From positions 74,779,001 to 74,843,000 of the forward strand of contig NC_134106.1 of NCBI RefSeq assembly GCF_040939455.1: 64,000 nucleotides of DNA, in the 5' to 3' direction. The stretch is from Microcebus murinus (Eukaryota; Chordata; Mammalia; Primates; Cheirogaleidae). A program made the position numbers and the translations under genes. Below, one piece after another: positions 11,320-23,560 of this stretch; the first letter of the stretch is position 1, and each line of letters begins with the position of its first letter. The notes beneath the pieces are model-generated. The model was not told the DNA's origin, searched no databases, and saw only the letters and a list, made by a program, of their open reading frames with translations.

Positions 11320-13156
11320 TATTCTCTCCAGTTAAGTGTCCCCTTCCTAGACCTGACTACTGTCAGGGTTGATCAAGGTCACTCGGCAGAACGAAAACCA
11401 CCCTGGGTGTCTTTGTCTGCTACTTTCCAGGTGCATGTGGTGAGCGCTCAGTGATGACTACTGGCAAGCAAGTGATGGCTGCGGTGTTATCTGGTGACCT
11501 TTGCTGTTTATTGTGACTCTTCAGTTCACGGTTTTCGCTCCTCACAGTCCTTTCAGCCACTGAGAAAGACACTATTTGTTCTGCTACAGCATTCACAATC
11601 TGTTTCTGATTAGTTAAACTGGTCTTGACCAGTGCGAAGTTCACTTTTCAGCTTTGATTTATGCCTTCCCTATCTGCAGATATGTTTCTTGTTACCCCGT
11701 ACAATAGGAGGCCTCTTCTTATGGACTCCTTCTCATTTTCACGTGAACGGGGTAACGGGTATCAGGAATAATCAGGCAAGGCGGTACACGCTGATGTCAC
11801 AGGAGCCCGAGATGCCGGAGGGTAAATCATAGGAAGTCTTCTTCTGATGACTGGGGCATACCAAACAATCTCAGGCAGTTCCCCGAGTTGATAATCCCAC
11901 ATTTCTAGATTTCCTTCTTGAGTAGGGAAAACAGGATGTTAGAACTACTCAAAATAAATGAGACTCAGTGGTGTTTATAACCAGAGATATAAAAGAGCAA
12001 GGGTCCCGTGGAACCGTTCCAAGGCCCAGGCCTTTCATGCACACGCGTCCACAGAGATAGACTGCGCATTCAGCCTGTTTTCAAGAGAAAACGTGGCTGT
12101 CAAGGCCGACAGTTTAAGTCCCATGGCCACGCATTCTGTACGCAACCTCACTGCCCTGAGCCTCGAGCAAACAGTGAGCAGGGAAGGAGCCCGAAGGACA
12201 GCATGGCCGGCAGGTGAAGGGAGAAAGGCAGGGTTCACAGACGTCACTGACAATTCTGTAATGACCTCGTGACTTAGCTGGAAGGACCCCAGCAGAGACC
12301 CTGTTTCTTTGAGGAGAAATACAGGTGTCATCAGCCCTTTTCCACTCTTGAGCTGGGAACCTCTATGGATGCCCTTCACCTGGGCCACACATCCTCTTCC
12401 TTCTTTTACACAACCAAGCTCTGCAACAAACATGGGGGCGGGGGAGCTTGCGTTTTCTTTGTGTTCATGGGCATTTCTGGCAAAATACACATTCTCACTG
12501 ATAAAGCGTGCACTTGTCCAGTGTAGCAATGAATACTGTCAAAAAACAAGCCCACTTGTTTTTTTTTTCTTTTAAAAAAAAACAGTTTTAGTAATATTAC
12601 AGACAATTCTTATAAAATAATGAATTTCATTTATTTCTTCTTAACCTCTGTCATCAGAGACATGTGAAGGCCTGAGGTGTGTTCAGTGAGAAAACATCAT
12701 GCAACAAAAAGCCCTTGAAGAGGTGTCGTGCATGTGCATTGTGAATAGCACTTTATGGCACATTCATTTGTTTTCTTTTCTCCCATTTATACAGACTTTT
12801 GTTCTGCTCTTAGATAAAACACTAATAAACAGGAAGCTGAAAAAAAATGTGGTGCAATTGTTCTGAATGTTGTTTTCCTTGTAAGGCTGTGTGAGCCGAG
12901 CCGTACCATCCTATTCAGAGCAGTCCTGTAGGTGGTGGTGTTAATAAAGAAATGAAGCTACCCCCGGCTGCTGAGCCTGCTCTGCGGCTGCCTCGCTCCT
13001 GCGAGGGCTCAGCCTTCAAAACAGTTTCCTCTTATTTGTCCTGAACCAAGTCGTACAATTTTAAGGAGGTGGAATAAAACAATTTCTATGGAAAATATAG
13101 TTTTCTTCTTTATTCCTCATGCTGAGTGCACAAAAATATATTATTTCCCCTGAATG

Positions 13157-13157
<1 letters not shown>
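11320..13157. other. Unique non-coding sequence
   Basis: No gene or identifiable transposon. An open frame of 164 codons on the minus strand (12035-12529) has no recognisable domain and overlaps open frames on the other strand. Homopolymer T/A tracts lie at about 12558-12582. The segment 12850-13000 has a local GC and CpG rise. Confidence 0.5.
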
Positions 13158-13193
<36 letters not shown>

Positions 13194-13211
13194 TGTGTGT
13201 GTTTGTGTGTA
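13158..13211. repeat. (GT)n microsatellite
   Basis: About 54 bp of nearly pure GT/TG with a few TTTG interruptions near the right end. Long alternating purine-pyrimidine runs of this type can adopt Z-DNA and vary in length between individuals. Confidence 0.95.
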
Positions 13212-16200
13212 AAAGAACCAGGAGCAAACAATTTAATAGGAATGTGCAGTCCTTTGTTTATCTTCAGGACACCTCATTAGCTACAATCCTGGACCGTTGC
13301 CATTTGAACAATGTGTTAAGAAAATCTGAAATGGTATTCTCTTTTTAAAAAAAGGATGGCTTTAATAACCATAGCAACACTTAGTAATTTCATGATCCAC
13401 GGTGGGCAAGATCCACTTGTGGGCAAGAACAGATACTGCTGCAAGTAACCCTCACCTCTCCAGCGCCCCTGCCCTCAGCACGTCCTGGCCTGTGTGAACT
13501 GAAGGGTTTGGGAGCTCTGACCTCTGAGAGCAGTTAGGAGCTGAAAGGGGAGGCCTGAGATATATTATGTTATTTCTTGGGGAGCAGCTGTCGGTTGCAG
13601 TGTAGTGCCACCGCAGTTGTTCAAAACAGTACACTGGGGTTTCATCTCTTCTGGAGCCTCCCACCTTTGTGGCAGGGCTTGCAGAACTAGGTGTGGAGGT
13701 TTGGAAGCCCAGCCTTTGCCTTTTCACCCCACTATGGAGCCACCTTCTTGGGTTCCCCACAGCAGGGCATGCCGGGAAACAGGAGCACAGGTTGCAGGAA
13801 GGGGGAGCAGAGGACATAGGAGCTGCTAAGGAGGGACCTGGACCAGGCTCTGTCCCCAGCACTACCAGGGTTTTTGACGGAGAGGTGAGGGCCCAGAGAA
13901 AGCCTCACCTCCACTCCTCCCCAGAGGCACACAGAGCTCCCCCTCCCACCACCCCCAGGCTTTTAACTCACACCCACCCAGGCCTCACTGGAACCTCCAG
14001 AGCTGCAGCTGATACCTGCACAATCCCAGATGGTTGTCTGTCCCAGGCCTGATCTAGGCCTGCCCTTCTGTCCTTTTTATTTTTGTGTTGATTATTAAGT
14101 GAAACACAATGTTACAGCTAGAAAAAAAAAGACAGAGATGCTGTCAGGGGGGTGTGAGGCTGGGTAGGCATAAAAGGGGCCTGCTCCAGGGACCTGACCA
14201 CTTGAGCTTTCAGGCCATTAAGAAGTTGTTAACATCAGAAAAAATGGGAGAGAGTAAACAAACCTCTCCTCTGTTATTCTGCACCTGGAGGAAAGCAAGC
14301 CCCCTCAGCATAATAGGCTCTCAGCAGTTGCACAGCCCAGGAAGGCTTCAGGAAGAGTGGGGCTAGGTGTGTGAGTGTTCACCCAGGTTCTGGGGAAAGA
14401 GTCTAGAGGGGAAAAGCTTCCCGTGTGGAGTGTGTTTAAGGCAACTTTTATGGCATAGCTGAAAAGAAGCCCGAATCTCACAGGACTGGCCGCGTTTCCT
14501 TTGGGAGTCCGGTGCAGTTCTTGGAGACTGCGAGCAGCCTGTTTCGTGAGCACATTGCACATTCTAGAGTTGACTACGTAGCTACTCAGCACTCTCATTA
14601 CTATTTTTAACGTTTTATTTTCTGTTCAGGGTCAAGAACTTCACCCGTCTAAGTCAGCCCCTGTCACTAAATGGAATGTTCCAGCAATGAAATGTGAACT
14701 TAAGATATTTGGACGAGAACTCTAAAGTCAAGTCAGGTTTAAATAATTCTTCAAGAAGCCATGGGCTACTTTTGTATGTTTGGGCACGGTTTTCACAAAT
14801 TATTAAGGCTTTTCTTAGATGACTGAGCTCCGTGGTTAGAGAGCAGATAAGTTATTTTTCCCTTTAATGCTGAGCATTTTCACTGATTTCATTCTTACTC
14901 ATTAGAAAATACTGTGCTCACCCGCAGATGCCAGGGGTTCTAGAACACAGCCACTCTGCCTCCTCCTGTAGACATTTCAGACCATCCCCGGCCTCTACTG
15001 GGGCTTTCACAGTCAAATTCGAGTCGACCAGCGATAATTTGTGAGTGGTATTTTTAGAGCTTGCCCCCACCCCCATAAACCCCAGAGTCCTGTGAGGGTC
15101 ACATACTCATGGGTTCTACCACAGGGACATGAAAGTTTGGACATTAGTATCAAAAAATGCAACATGACTAAGCACCAATTTGAAATAGCTTTCTTTTTTT
15201 TTTTTTTACCGTCTTGTAAATTTGTAGGGATTTCCACGACAGATGACATTTTAGTCATTTTAAAACTTCAGCACACGGAGCCTAATCAGCATATTTTGAT
15301 TTTTTTTTCACATTTTGTATTTTAAAAACGGTTGAAAACTAAATTGATCTGTTTCTTTTGGAACTTCCTTCAAGGTCATTTTTACCAGCTGTTTAGACCA
15401 ACGTTGATAATGCTTTCATTTTAAACAGGGCTATTTTCTCTCTGTTAAGTGGTCGCTCCTTGCTTGGTGTGTGGTCTGGTGACTTGTTGATTTCAAAATC
15501 CTTTGGTGCAGGAGGGCTTGGGGTGGCCATCGCTGGGCTGCCTGTGCCTCAAAGGCGATGCCAGCACTGCTTCAATGTTTGCTTTTGTCAAAAGAAGGAA
15601 ACAGTGGAGGATTTCAGTGGTGTCAGTTTAGGGCTTCGGTGTTGGGTTGTCTGCTCAAAAGATCCATTCTCTTCTATAAATATATATACACTAATACCTC
15701 CTCCAACCTCTCCCTCTGCATAACTAAGAGAGCCTACAATTAACTGTGCCAAATCAAGAATTTGCTCTTTTACATGATTTTCTCCCTTCTTCCCAGGAAG
15801 TCTATTAATAAATCTTGACTATTGTAATATTTTATGTTTTATATGCATTTATATATTCTATATTTTATATAGCATATGTGTGTGCATATGCAAATTAATT
15901 GAGGCTTTTAAAAAAAGGAAATAGTAATTAGTTATTAACTTCAATTTCTTTTCAATATCAAATGTGTAATAACCCTAATAGGAGAAGTATCAAAAATTAA
16001 AACAAGTTAACATTTTCCCACTTCTGAATTAAAATATAGCATTTGGCTTTCATATTTTTTTGTCTGTCAAGCCTTCGTTTTTCAACAATATCAGGGCTTT
16101 TTAGATCTAGGGTAAATATGATTGATTTTGAATTATATTTTAAATTAGAACTGTCATATGCCCACACAAGTTTTGTTTATTATGATATAGTAAACAATGC

Positions 16201-17059
16201 TCTTTAATCAATAAATCATGTTCTGGGTCAGTGATTTTTATCTCCATAGTCACCCAGATTCCAAGGCATCACAAGGCATTTCATATTGGTTTACCTATTA
16301 AATTAATATTTCATAGAAGCTTACCTATGAAATTCATATTTCATATTTGCTTGTCTATGAAGTTAATTTTTGTGATGTTGAAGCTCACCCTGTAGCACAC
16401 AAGTAGAGAAAATTAGTAAAGCTGCATGTAGTTCCTTATGGTACAAAACAAATGACATATGCTGTCTTCATCAAGAATTTTTGTATTTACTGATGAATTT
16501 TAAAAGATAAAACTTACCTTTTCTATGAACAAGGGAAACTTTTTCTTTTTCTCCAACCCCCTTCCTTTTTTGCTGATTCTTTTTTTATTTTTAAACACTA
16601 AACAAATAATCAACTTCAGTCATCTCATCTTTAGGGGAATTACTCAGTGTATTTTCTGCTTAAACAGTCACCAGGGGCTAATGTTAGGATCCATGAGCAA
16701 CTTCCTGTTGTTTCGCACAGCCTTTTTCAGTGGTGAGAGATCATGTACAGAGTATGCACAGTGGGTATGAGATAGCAGACTGGTTTATTTTACTTCTGAA
16801 ATGACTTTTAACATATCAGTTTTGAAAGTGTGTCTTTTACCAAACCAAAATAGCGTTTCCCCGACGCTCACTGGATGCTATCCCGCCGGCAGGAATGCTT
16901 TCTATGCAATTCGATGTTTGGGCTCAACTTCCATTTTTTAAATCTGTGAAAGCCTGGCTCATGCCAGTGGCCCTAGAGAGGGCCACTCTGTTTCAGTATA
17001 ATTTACACGTTGCAGGACAGAAAAAAAGACAGTGTATCAAATACACTGTCATCTTGGTT
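13212..17059. other. Unique non-coding sequence
   Basis: Nearly 4 kb without a recognisable gene or named transposon. 13450-14060 is GC-rich with chance open frames on both strands. A T run lies at 15194-15207, and 15760-16550 is strongly AT-rich. The 30-bp tandem repeat at 16279-16368 is listed separately. Confidence 0.5.
16279..16368. repeat. Three-copy 30-bp tandem repeat
   Basis: Three adjacent 30-bp units start at 16279, 16309 and 16339. Each begins 'tttcata', has 'ttacctat' or 'ttgtctat' in the middle and ends in 'aaattaata' or a close variant. Units differ at several positions, so the array is not recent. Confidence 0.85.
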
Positions 17060-17345
17060 TTGAATATAAAAAAAGTATCGTATGATTTCACTCACATGAG
17101 ATACCTAGAGTAGTCAAATTCATAGAGAAAGAAAGTAAAATGGTGGTTACCAGGGGCTGCGGGGAGGGAGGATGGGAAGCTTTTGTTTAACCGGGACAGT
17201 TTCTGTTTGGGAAGATGAAAAAGTTCTAGAGAGGGATGGTGGTGATGGCTATACAACACCAAATTGCTTAATGCCACTGAATAGTAGGCTTAAAAATGGT
17301 AAATTTTATGTTATGTCTTTTTTTAACACAGTAAAAAAGCACACA
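17060..17345 (+). mobile_element. Old L1 3' end
   Basis: 'tatgatttcactcacatgag', 'agtaaaatggtggttaccag', 'gggctgcggggagggagga', 'atggctatacaacaccaaat' and 'taaaaatggtaaattttatg' are ordered landmarks of L1M 3' ends, finishing in a short A tract. It is 5'-truncated and about 285 bp. No clear target duplication was found. Confidence 0.8.
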
Positions 17346-18138
17346 TGAATGGAACTTGGGCTTTTAAATCACTTTGTGTGATAAGGTGAGAAGCTAGATG
17401 CGATTCTCAAAGAATTATAGGAATTATGGGGGGGAGGAAAATAAAAATCTCAAAAGCCACCACCAAGTCCAGAGCTCTCCTTTTGCAGACACAGGAGTTG
17501 AGGCCCCGAGAACCGAGAACCGGTGCTTTGGGAGTGACAAGAGCTCAGCTGCAGGAGCCCCTTCCAGGGCTCTTTGCTGACCCTTTGCTCCCTCCCCCCA
17601 CGGTCATTCCTTATCCTAAGTAAAACGTGCCACTGATTAGATTAGCCTCAAGATAAAGACCTGCAGCGAAGATGTTTTTAATCCTTTAATCTAGACAGTT
17701 CACGAGTTCCACTGCTGTGTCTCTGGGGAAGACTCCCAGACCAGGGGCTGGTCCCCCGTGCCCTGTGACCTCGGAGTGCCATTAGACTCTGAGGCCTGCA
17801 TTTCAGGGGGAGATGGTGGCTGATGCACAGTGGCTGCCTGGCAGTCAGCAGCACACGGGCTGGTCAAGCTGACAGCACAAAGCTTCCTGCTGCATGTAGA
17901 CTCTGTTGCTTTGCGGGAGCTTTGAACTTCGTAGGGTCTACTTGTGCTTTTAAGACCTCAGTTCAGATTTCATTTACTTTCGAAAGTCCACCATTTTACT
18001 GAGGGAAGTGTATATGTGAGAATTATCCATATGACTTTTGTAAGTGGTTAATATTAGCTTAAGGAGCCAAAACCTCATGAAACAAGTGTCAATAACCACT
18101 CGATGGCCTCAGAGTGTCATTCCCATGCCTTTTCTGTG
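17346..18138. other. Unique non-coding sequence
   Basis: No gene or identifiable repeat. The central part (17690-17900) is GC-moderate; the ends are AT-rich. It leads directly into the tandem duplication. Confidence 0.5.
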
Positions 18139-18690
18139 GCAAACCTTTATTTTTGATGCTAATATATATCCCCTATATATGCTAATATATATCCCCTATC
18201 AACAAACAAGTTCATGAGCCATAATCTGACATATTTTTTAAAAACTCAACATCACATGTACCTTATAAAGATATACAACTCTTATGTACCCATAATAGTT
18301 GAAAATAAAAAATTAGAAAAAACATAAAAAAAACCACTCTACCTCCGTGGAATCAATACTAATTATACTTAATTCCACACAAGCTGTTGTCCTAGTTGTA
18401 GCGATTTCCTCACTTCCTGACAGCAAACACACTTGATACTAATATATATCCCCTATCAACAAACAAGTTCATGAGCCATAATCTGATATTTTTTTAAAAA
18501 AACTCAAGATCACATGTACCCTATAAAGATATATACAACTCTTGTTTACCCATAATAGTTAAAAATAAAAAATTAGAAAAAACATTAAAAAAACCTCTAC
18601 CTCCGTGGAATTAATACTAATTATGCTTAATTCCACACAAGCTGTTGTCCTAGTTGTAGCGATTTCCTCGCTTCCTGACGGCAAACACTA
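18139..18690. repeat. 257-bp tandem duplication containing an L1 tail
   Basis: A block beginning 'aatatatatcccctatcaac' at 18184 recurs at 18441, and 'gcgatttcctc' at 18401 recurs at 18659, an offset of 257-258 bp over the whole unit. Each unit holds an L1-like 3' terminus ('catgtacc.tataaagatat', 'gtacccataatagtt', an A-rich tail) and the same unique flank. A small additional 23-bp repeat of the 'gctaatatatatccccta' motif sits at the left edge (18158-18200). The units differ by scattered substitutions and small indels. Confidence 0.9.
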
Positions 18691-21600
18691 TTCTGGTGCA
18701 AGTTTTAGGGTATCACATCTGTGCCCGTTACCAGCATTAATAACTCTTCGTGGAGGCGGCGTGAAATGAAGACATTGCCGGGGCGTGGGACCGCAGATGC
18801 CGTAACGTGTGAGACAGGCATCTCAGTGAAACAAAAAAGCCTGACATACTTTTTCTTTCCAAATGAGGCAGCACCACAACTAAAAAACCAATTCGCCTTT
18901 CGCTTTCTAAAATACATCTTGCTGGAGAAAGAGGTTGCTGAATCCCGTCCATTGCCTGTGTCAATGCCATGCAGGAAACCGTTGCTTGCAGGGCCGTACC
19001 TCCGGCGGATTTACAACTGGAGATTGCACACCGTCCCAAGGTGCAGCCTGAAATGTCACGTTCAACATCAGGGTTGTTCCAGGCTATTTCTGTGGTTAGG
19101 TTTATAATTCAACTAGCTGGCTATTTCAGGCTAAACGTACATTTCTCCTAATCCGATGAGTGTTTTCCCGATTGCAAGCTCTTTCTGAAATAGACCACAC
19201 GCATCCAGTTGAGAACACCTAGATGGGGAAAGAGAAAGAGGAGAACCCGAAGTGACTGAGGGAAAAGTTGCTGAGAGCAGTCTAGTGGTGGAAGGCTCTC
19301 CAGAATTCAATATGTTGAGTTGCTAGAATGGAACTGGGGCAGGAAAAAGGCCATCATTCTCACATACGTGAAGGTTACTGATAGCCGGGAGGTAAAAGAG
19401 GCACTTAGCACGCTATAAAGAAGGGTAACCAGAGTAATGGGGTGAAACCGAGGGAGGACGTCCTGGCATGTAAGATTAGAAATAAATTTCCAGACAAGAG
19501 AGTGTCCATCAGAGTGTGAAATAGGCTTATCAGAAACAAGCTGGCATGCTGGCTCCATTGACATTGCAAAGAAGGTTAGAATGAAAAGCTAAGGAACAAG
19601 AAGAAGAAAGAGGCAACTGGGGTGTGCGTTGAGAGAGGTGGAAAGTGGAAGGTGGCACCTTTGGCCAGGCTGGGGCTGCTGGCCCAAGAGACAGTGGCGG
19701 ATGTTTTTTACAAAGCATTCTCTAAACAGCAGGGCAGTCAGGAAAGCTGAGTTCGACACCTGCACACCTGCCCTGAATCAGAAGCTGCTTCTTCCTACTT
19801 CAGTCCCAGAAGGTGGGCTCTTTGTCACCGTAAAGCCATGCTTTCCCAAGCCCGGCAGTGTTCTTGCAAAAGCCTCTTTAATACTGTGAAGTAGGGTTTA
19901 TGGAGTGACAACTAAGAATTATATAGAAAGCGTAATGGGTGTACCTTTATTTTTATTTTATTTTTTTAAAACCATCTTTTGACTTTCTGAATACATTGCA
20001 GAATTAGCACCAATGTGGAAACATTTTTCATTAAACCTGTGATTTATTAAAAGTGCCAGGAAGGATGCCCCCTGCCGCCTCCCTTTGGGTTTGTTCTTTC
20101 CCTAGAGGCAAAGAGATTTATTTCCATAGCAGAGGTTTCCAGGGTCATGTTTCCAGTCTTGAGATAAGTCTTACTGGTTTCATGTCCTAGCCTGCTTTTC
20201 AAACAGTCCTGCACAATACTAGGTAGGGAAACTGATAACTGTTATAACCAGGGAAGAGACTTTTCCCAGCAACAAAGGATGGTGCTCCATAGAACAGTGA
20301 GCGTCTGGGACCCAAGCACCTTTTCCCTTTAATTTCTCCAACTGCTTTTTAAACATTCCACAAAATAAGCATCTGAGTCAAAAAGAAGGCTATGGCTTCC
20401 TTCAAGTTCTGTCCGAATGGGGTCAGTATCTATGTCAATTTTCTCTTCCTTTTTTCTTTCCTGCCAAACTTTCTCTCCTCTCTTCCTCCTCCTTTTCCTC
20501 CTCCTCTTCCTTCTGGGTCCTCATCTTCCTTTTTTTCTATATTTAAAAAATATATATATATATATATATATACACAGGTGGCTTTTTTATATAAAAAACA
20601 TTGAAAAGAGGATTTTTCTATTTTTTCTTAAAAAAAAAAAAGACAAGAAATTTAACAGTGAAACCACCCTTCAAATATTAGTCTGCGGGAGGAAAAGAAG
20701 ACCAAGGTAAGAAGCAAATAAAAGAAGGACAACTTTCATTTTTCCGATTTTGGAGTGTCAGGAAGAGGATTCCACTCCCACCAACTGGGCGACAAGCATC
20801 CCGATCACTGCTGTGCACAGGGATAGAAAAGCCACAGTGACCCGGTGCTCTGAGAACAGTGCCGCATGGAGCCCACCCGGCCTTCCCCAAGACCACAGCC
20901 CCCTGCTCCCCCAAAGTGGGACCGCAGGAGAACCTGGGAGAAGAAAAACAGTCTAGCACATCTGAGAGCCCCCGCTGAGAGAAATCTTACAGGCCGCCTG
21001 CTGATGACACAGGTCTGTCCCCAAACATCACCTCCCCTCGCCTCCTGCAATTTGGCCAGAAATGAGACCTGAAATCTCACTGTGAGAATTTCACACGCAC
21101 ACTGGAGCCTGCTCTGAGAGTTCTGATCACCACTGGTCTGAGCAGCAGAGCTCAGTGACCCAACGCCACAGACGGCCTCCCCAGGAGAGGGGTGGGGGGT
21201 CCTGGAGGGGGAGCTGCCATGGGGTGGGAGGGGCCCTGGAACGCTCTCCACCCGCCCTGTGGGAGCTGGAGGGACCGGGAAAGTCTAAAGCAGGCTGACC
21301 CAGCAAAGGGAAAGGAAGCTCTGTCTGTCCTTTTTTTTTTTTTCTTTCCTTCTTCTCCTGCCACACACAGTCTCGTGCTCTGGGCGCCCAGAGTCTGCCA
21401 CTAGTGCTGTGATGCCGTCGGGAGTGGGCCCAGGGCCCTGATTTACACGGTGTGTGTTAGATAAACCCACTGAACAAAGGAATAAAGGAGTCTGCCCCTC
21501 CTGACTCCCTGGACAGTTTTGAAATTTAGATGGAGCCTTATCTATAAAGGCTCCTGTGAATTGGGAGATATTAATACTTTGCAAACCCAAAGGGGTCAAT

Positions 21601-22715
21601 AATAATAACAATGATAGTAACAATATTCTGATATGGTTCTAATTTCTACGAAAGACACATTGTATTCCTTCCTTGGCATGAAAGATCCTGCTTCCCCAAC
21701 ACAGCCCAGCTCTCTATGGCACAGGGTTACGGCACCTTAGACTAGACCCAGTGTGACAGACAGGGGCTTCCTTCTGACCTACCGAAGGCCACCTTCCAGC
21801 AAGGTGCCCTCCTGTTTTCCTTGATCTCTGCCCATAAGAATGTTCAGCGGAGCACCGGATTAGGTGTGCCAGACATGTTCTAGCCTTGATCATGACGATT
21901 ATACACACACAAACCACCGAAGATAAATGTTATTTGATTAGATAAACAACCTCTGTGTAGCTTTGCTTTTCTGTTTTATTTTGAGGTACTGCTGACATGG
22001 CTAACAGGGCAATTTTTGAAAATATTTTTATTTAAATCCTCATCAATGTAAAAAGCTTCATCCTGGCCCGTACTAACCACTTGAACAGACAATGGAAGAG
22101 GTAAATGTTAGTAAATTAATATGCAGGGTAATGCGGGAAGGCAGGTCCCCCCCACCTCCCAGGATAATTACACTGAATGCAATGAACTTTCTTTAGGTCC
22201 ACTAACTTCTGGCTCTTAGCAGAGACCCAAACACCCACTACTGAAGACAGTTTCCTCTTTGCTTTAGAAGCCCTAGTATGCAGGAGATGACGAACCATGT
22301 CTGTAAAAACGGAGAGTCCTATAAATATGCGTCAAGGTCCACGGTGGTCTACGTAAGGTGCTTGTTGCTGGAGAGAAGGGTCATCTGAGCTGGCCACAGC
22401 GTCTGTCCTGGAGAAGTCACAGTCCGACCAGGAAGGCAGGGATAGGGACCAGACCCACAGCCTCAGGGGAAGGGGCCCTGTGGTCTGTGGGGTGGTGGCC
22501 ACTGGCTGTAATGGCAGTGAGGGCTTCCTGGTAAGAAGGCAAGATGTAGGCTGGGCCAGCAGACATCTGCAGTCCTCCAACACTTGACTGATTGTCATCT
22601 GCAACAGGTTAACCACCCCTCTTTTGGCTTCCTTCACGCTAAGGAGGATAATAAGAGTATTTGCCTCAGAGGGCTGAGCAAATTTGCTAATTTACACTAT
22701 GTGCCTAGGATAGCA
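18691..22715. other. Unique non-coding sequence
   Basis: Four kilobases with no supported gene or named transposon. Contents: a T-rich, CT-rich stretch (20450-20545) leading into (TA)n, an A run at 20629-20641, a T run at 21331-21343, and a GC-rich block at 20760-21300. Open frames reach about 150 codons on the minus strand (20805-21251) but look like chance frames in GC-rich DNA. Confidence 0.5.
20550..20574. repeat. (TA)n microsatellite
   Basis: A pure TA run of about 24 bp follows a CT-rich and A-rich tract. Such runs are prone to slippage and cruciform extrusion. Confidence 0.95.
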
Positions 22716-23043
22716 CAGTCGTCTCTTGGTATCCCTGGGTGAGTGGTTCCAGGACCCCCATGGATACCAAACTCCAAGGATGTCCAAGTCCCTGATAAAG
22801 AACGACATAATTTTGCGTATAACCTATACACATACTCCCCTATGGTTTAAATCACCCCTAGATTACTTATAATACCTCATCCAATGTAAGTGCTATGTAA
22901 ATAGCTGTTCCAATGTATTGTTTCTTATTTGCATTATTTGTATCGCTGTATTATTATTTTTTATTGTTTTCTGTTTAAATATTTTTGATCTGCGGTTGGT
23001 TGAATCCAGGAATTTGGAACCTGTGCTTAAAGAGGGCTGGCTG
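22716..23043 (-). mobile_element. MER2-type Tigger MITE
   Basis: Starts 'cagtcgtctcttggtatccc', continues with 'ccaggacccccatggatacc', 'aagtccctgataaag', 'gattacttataatacctcat' and 'atgctgcggttggttgaatc'-like sequence, and ends 'agagggctggctg'. These are MER2 landmarks read in reverse. About 328 bp with recognisable terminal inverted repeats. MER2 is a non-autonomous TcMar-Tigger derivative. Confidence 0.85.
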
Positions 23044-23395
23044 TGCCTTAATGAATAGTAGTTGTCAGCATTGCTCACCTCCTTGTCAGCCCTGTCTCTG
23101 TCATCCCTGGAACTGTACTGGAGTCCCAAATTAGGAAGTCAGTTCATGCTGTCCATCCCACCATTGTGAACGCACCCAACAGATACTCGTGCAAACTCTG
23201 CACCCAGCACTGTGCTGGACAGCGGATACCGTGGGGACTGCAGACCCAGGCCTTGCCCTCCTCACCCGAGGGCCTAACGGTGCCAGTCTCCACATTGGGG
23301 ACCTGACTATCCAGGGGAAGCCTGAGCCTGAGGTCTGTGTTGCCCAGTGACAAGGTCCATCCTCCCCATAAGAGGGAAAAGGAGGTGCCCTTTTC

Positions 23396-23427
23396 ACGAA
23401 GTAACATTTGGACGAAGTAACATTTGC
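23396..23427. repeat. 16-bp direct duplication
   Basis: acgaagtaacatttgg at 23396-23411 is followed immediately by acgaagtaacatttgc at 23412-23427, a tandem copy with one difference at its last base. Confidence 0.9.
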
Positions 23428-23544
23428 CTCCTGGAGAGAGAACTGCTTGCTCTGTCTCTACCAGCTTCCTCGTCACTGCAACTAGCAGTGGCCAGACGCT
23501 GGCCGCCCCCATGAAAGGCACATAAAAGGGTTGGCCACCCCCCC

Positions 23545-23560
23545 CACACACACACACACA
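23545..23560. repeat. Short (CA)n tract after C run
   Basis: A C run (about 23537-23545) runs into eight CA units. Too short to be a strongly variable microsatellite. Confidence 0.85.

Noticed and set aside
12035..12529. 164-codon minus-strand open frame
   Set aside because: No domain; competing frames on the other strand. Treated as chance.
15267..15287. REST/NRSF-like sequence (ttcagcacacggagcc)
   Set aside because: Only the left half-site fits; the right half and spacing do not.
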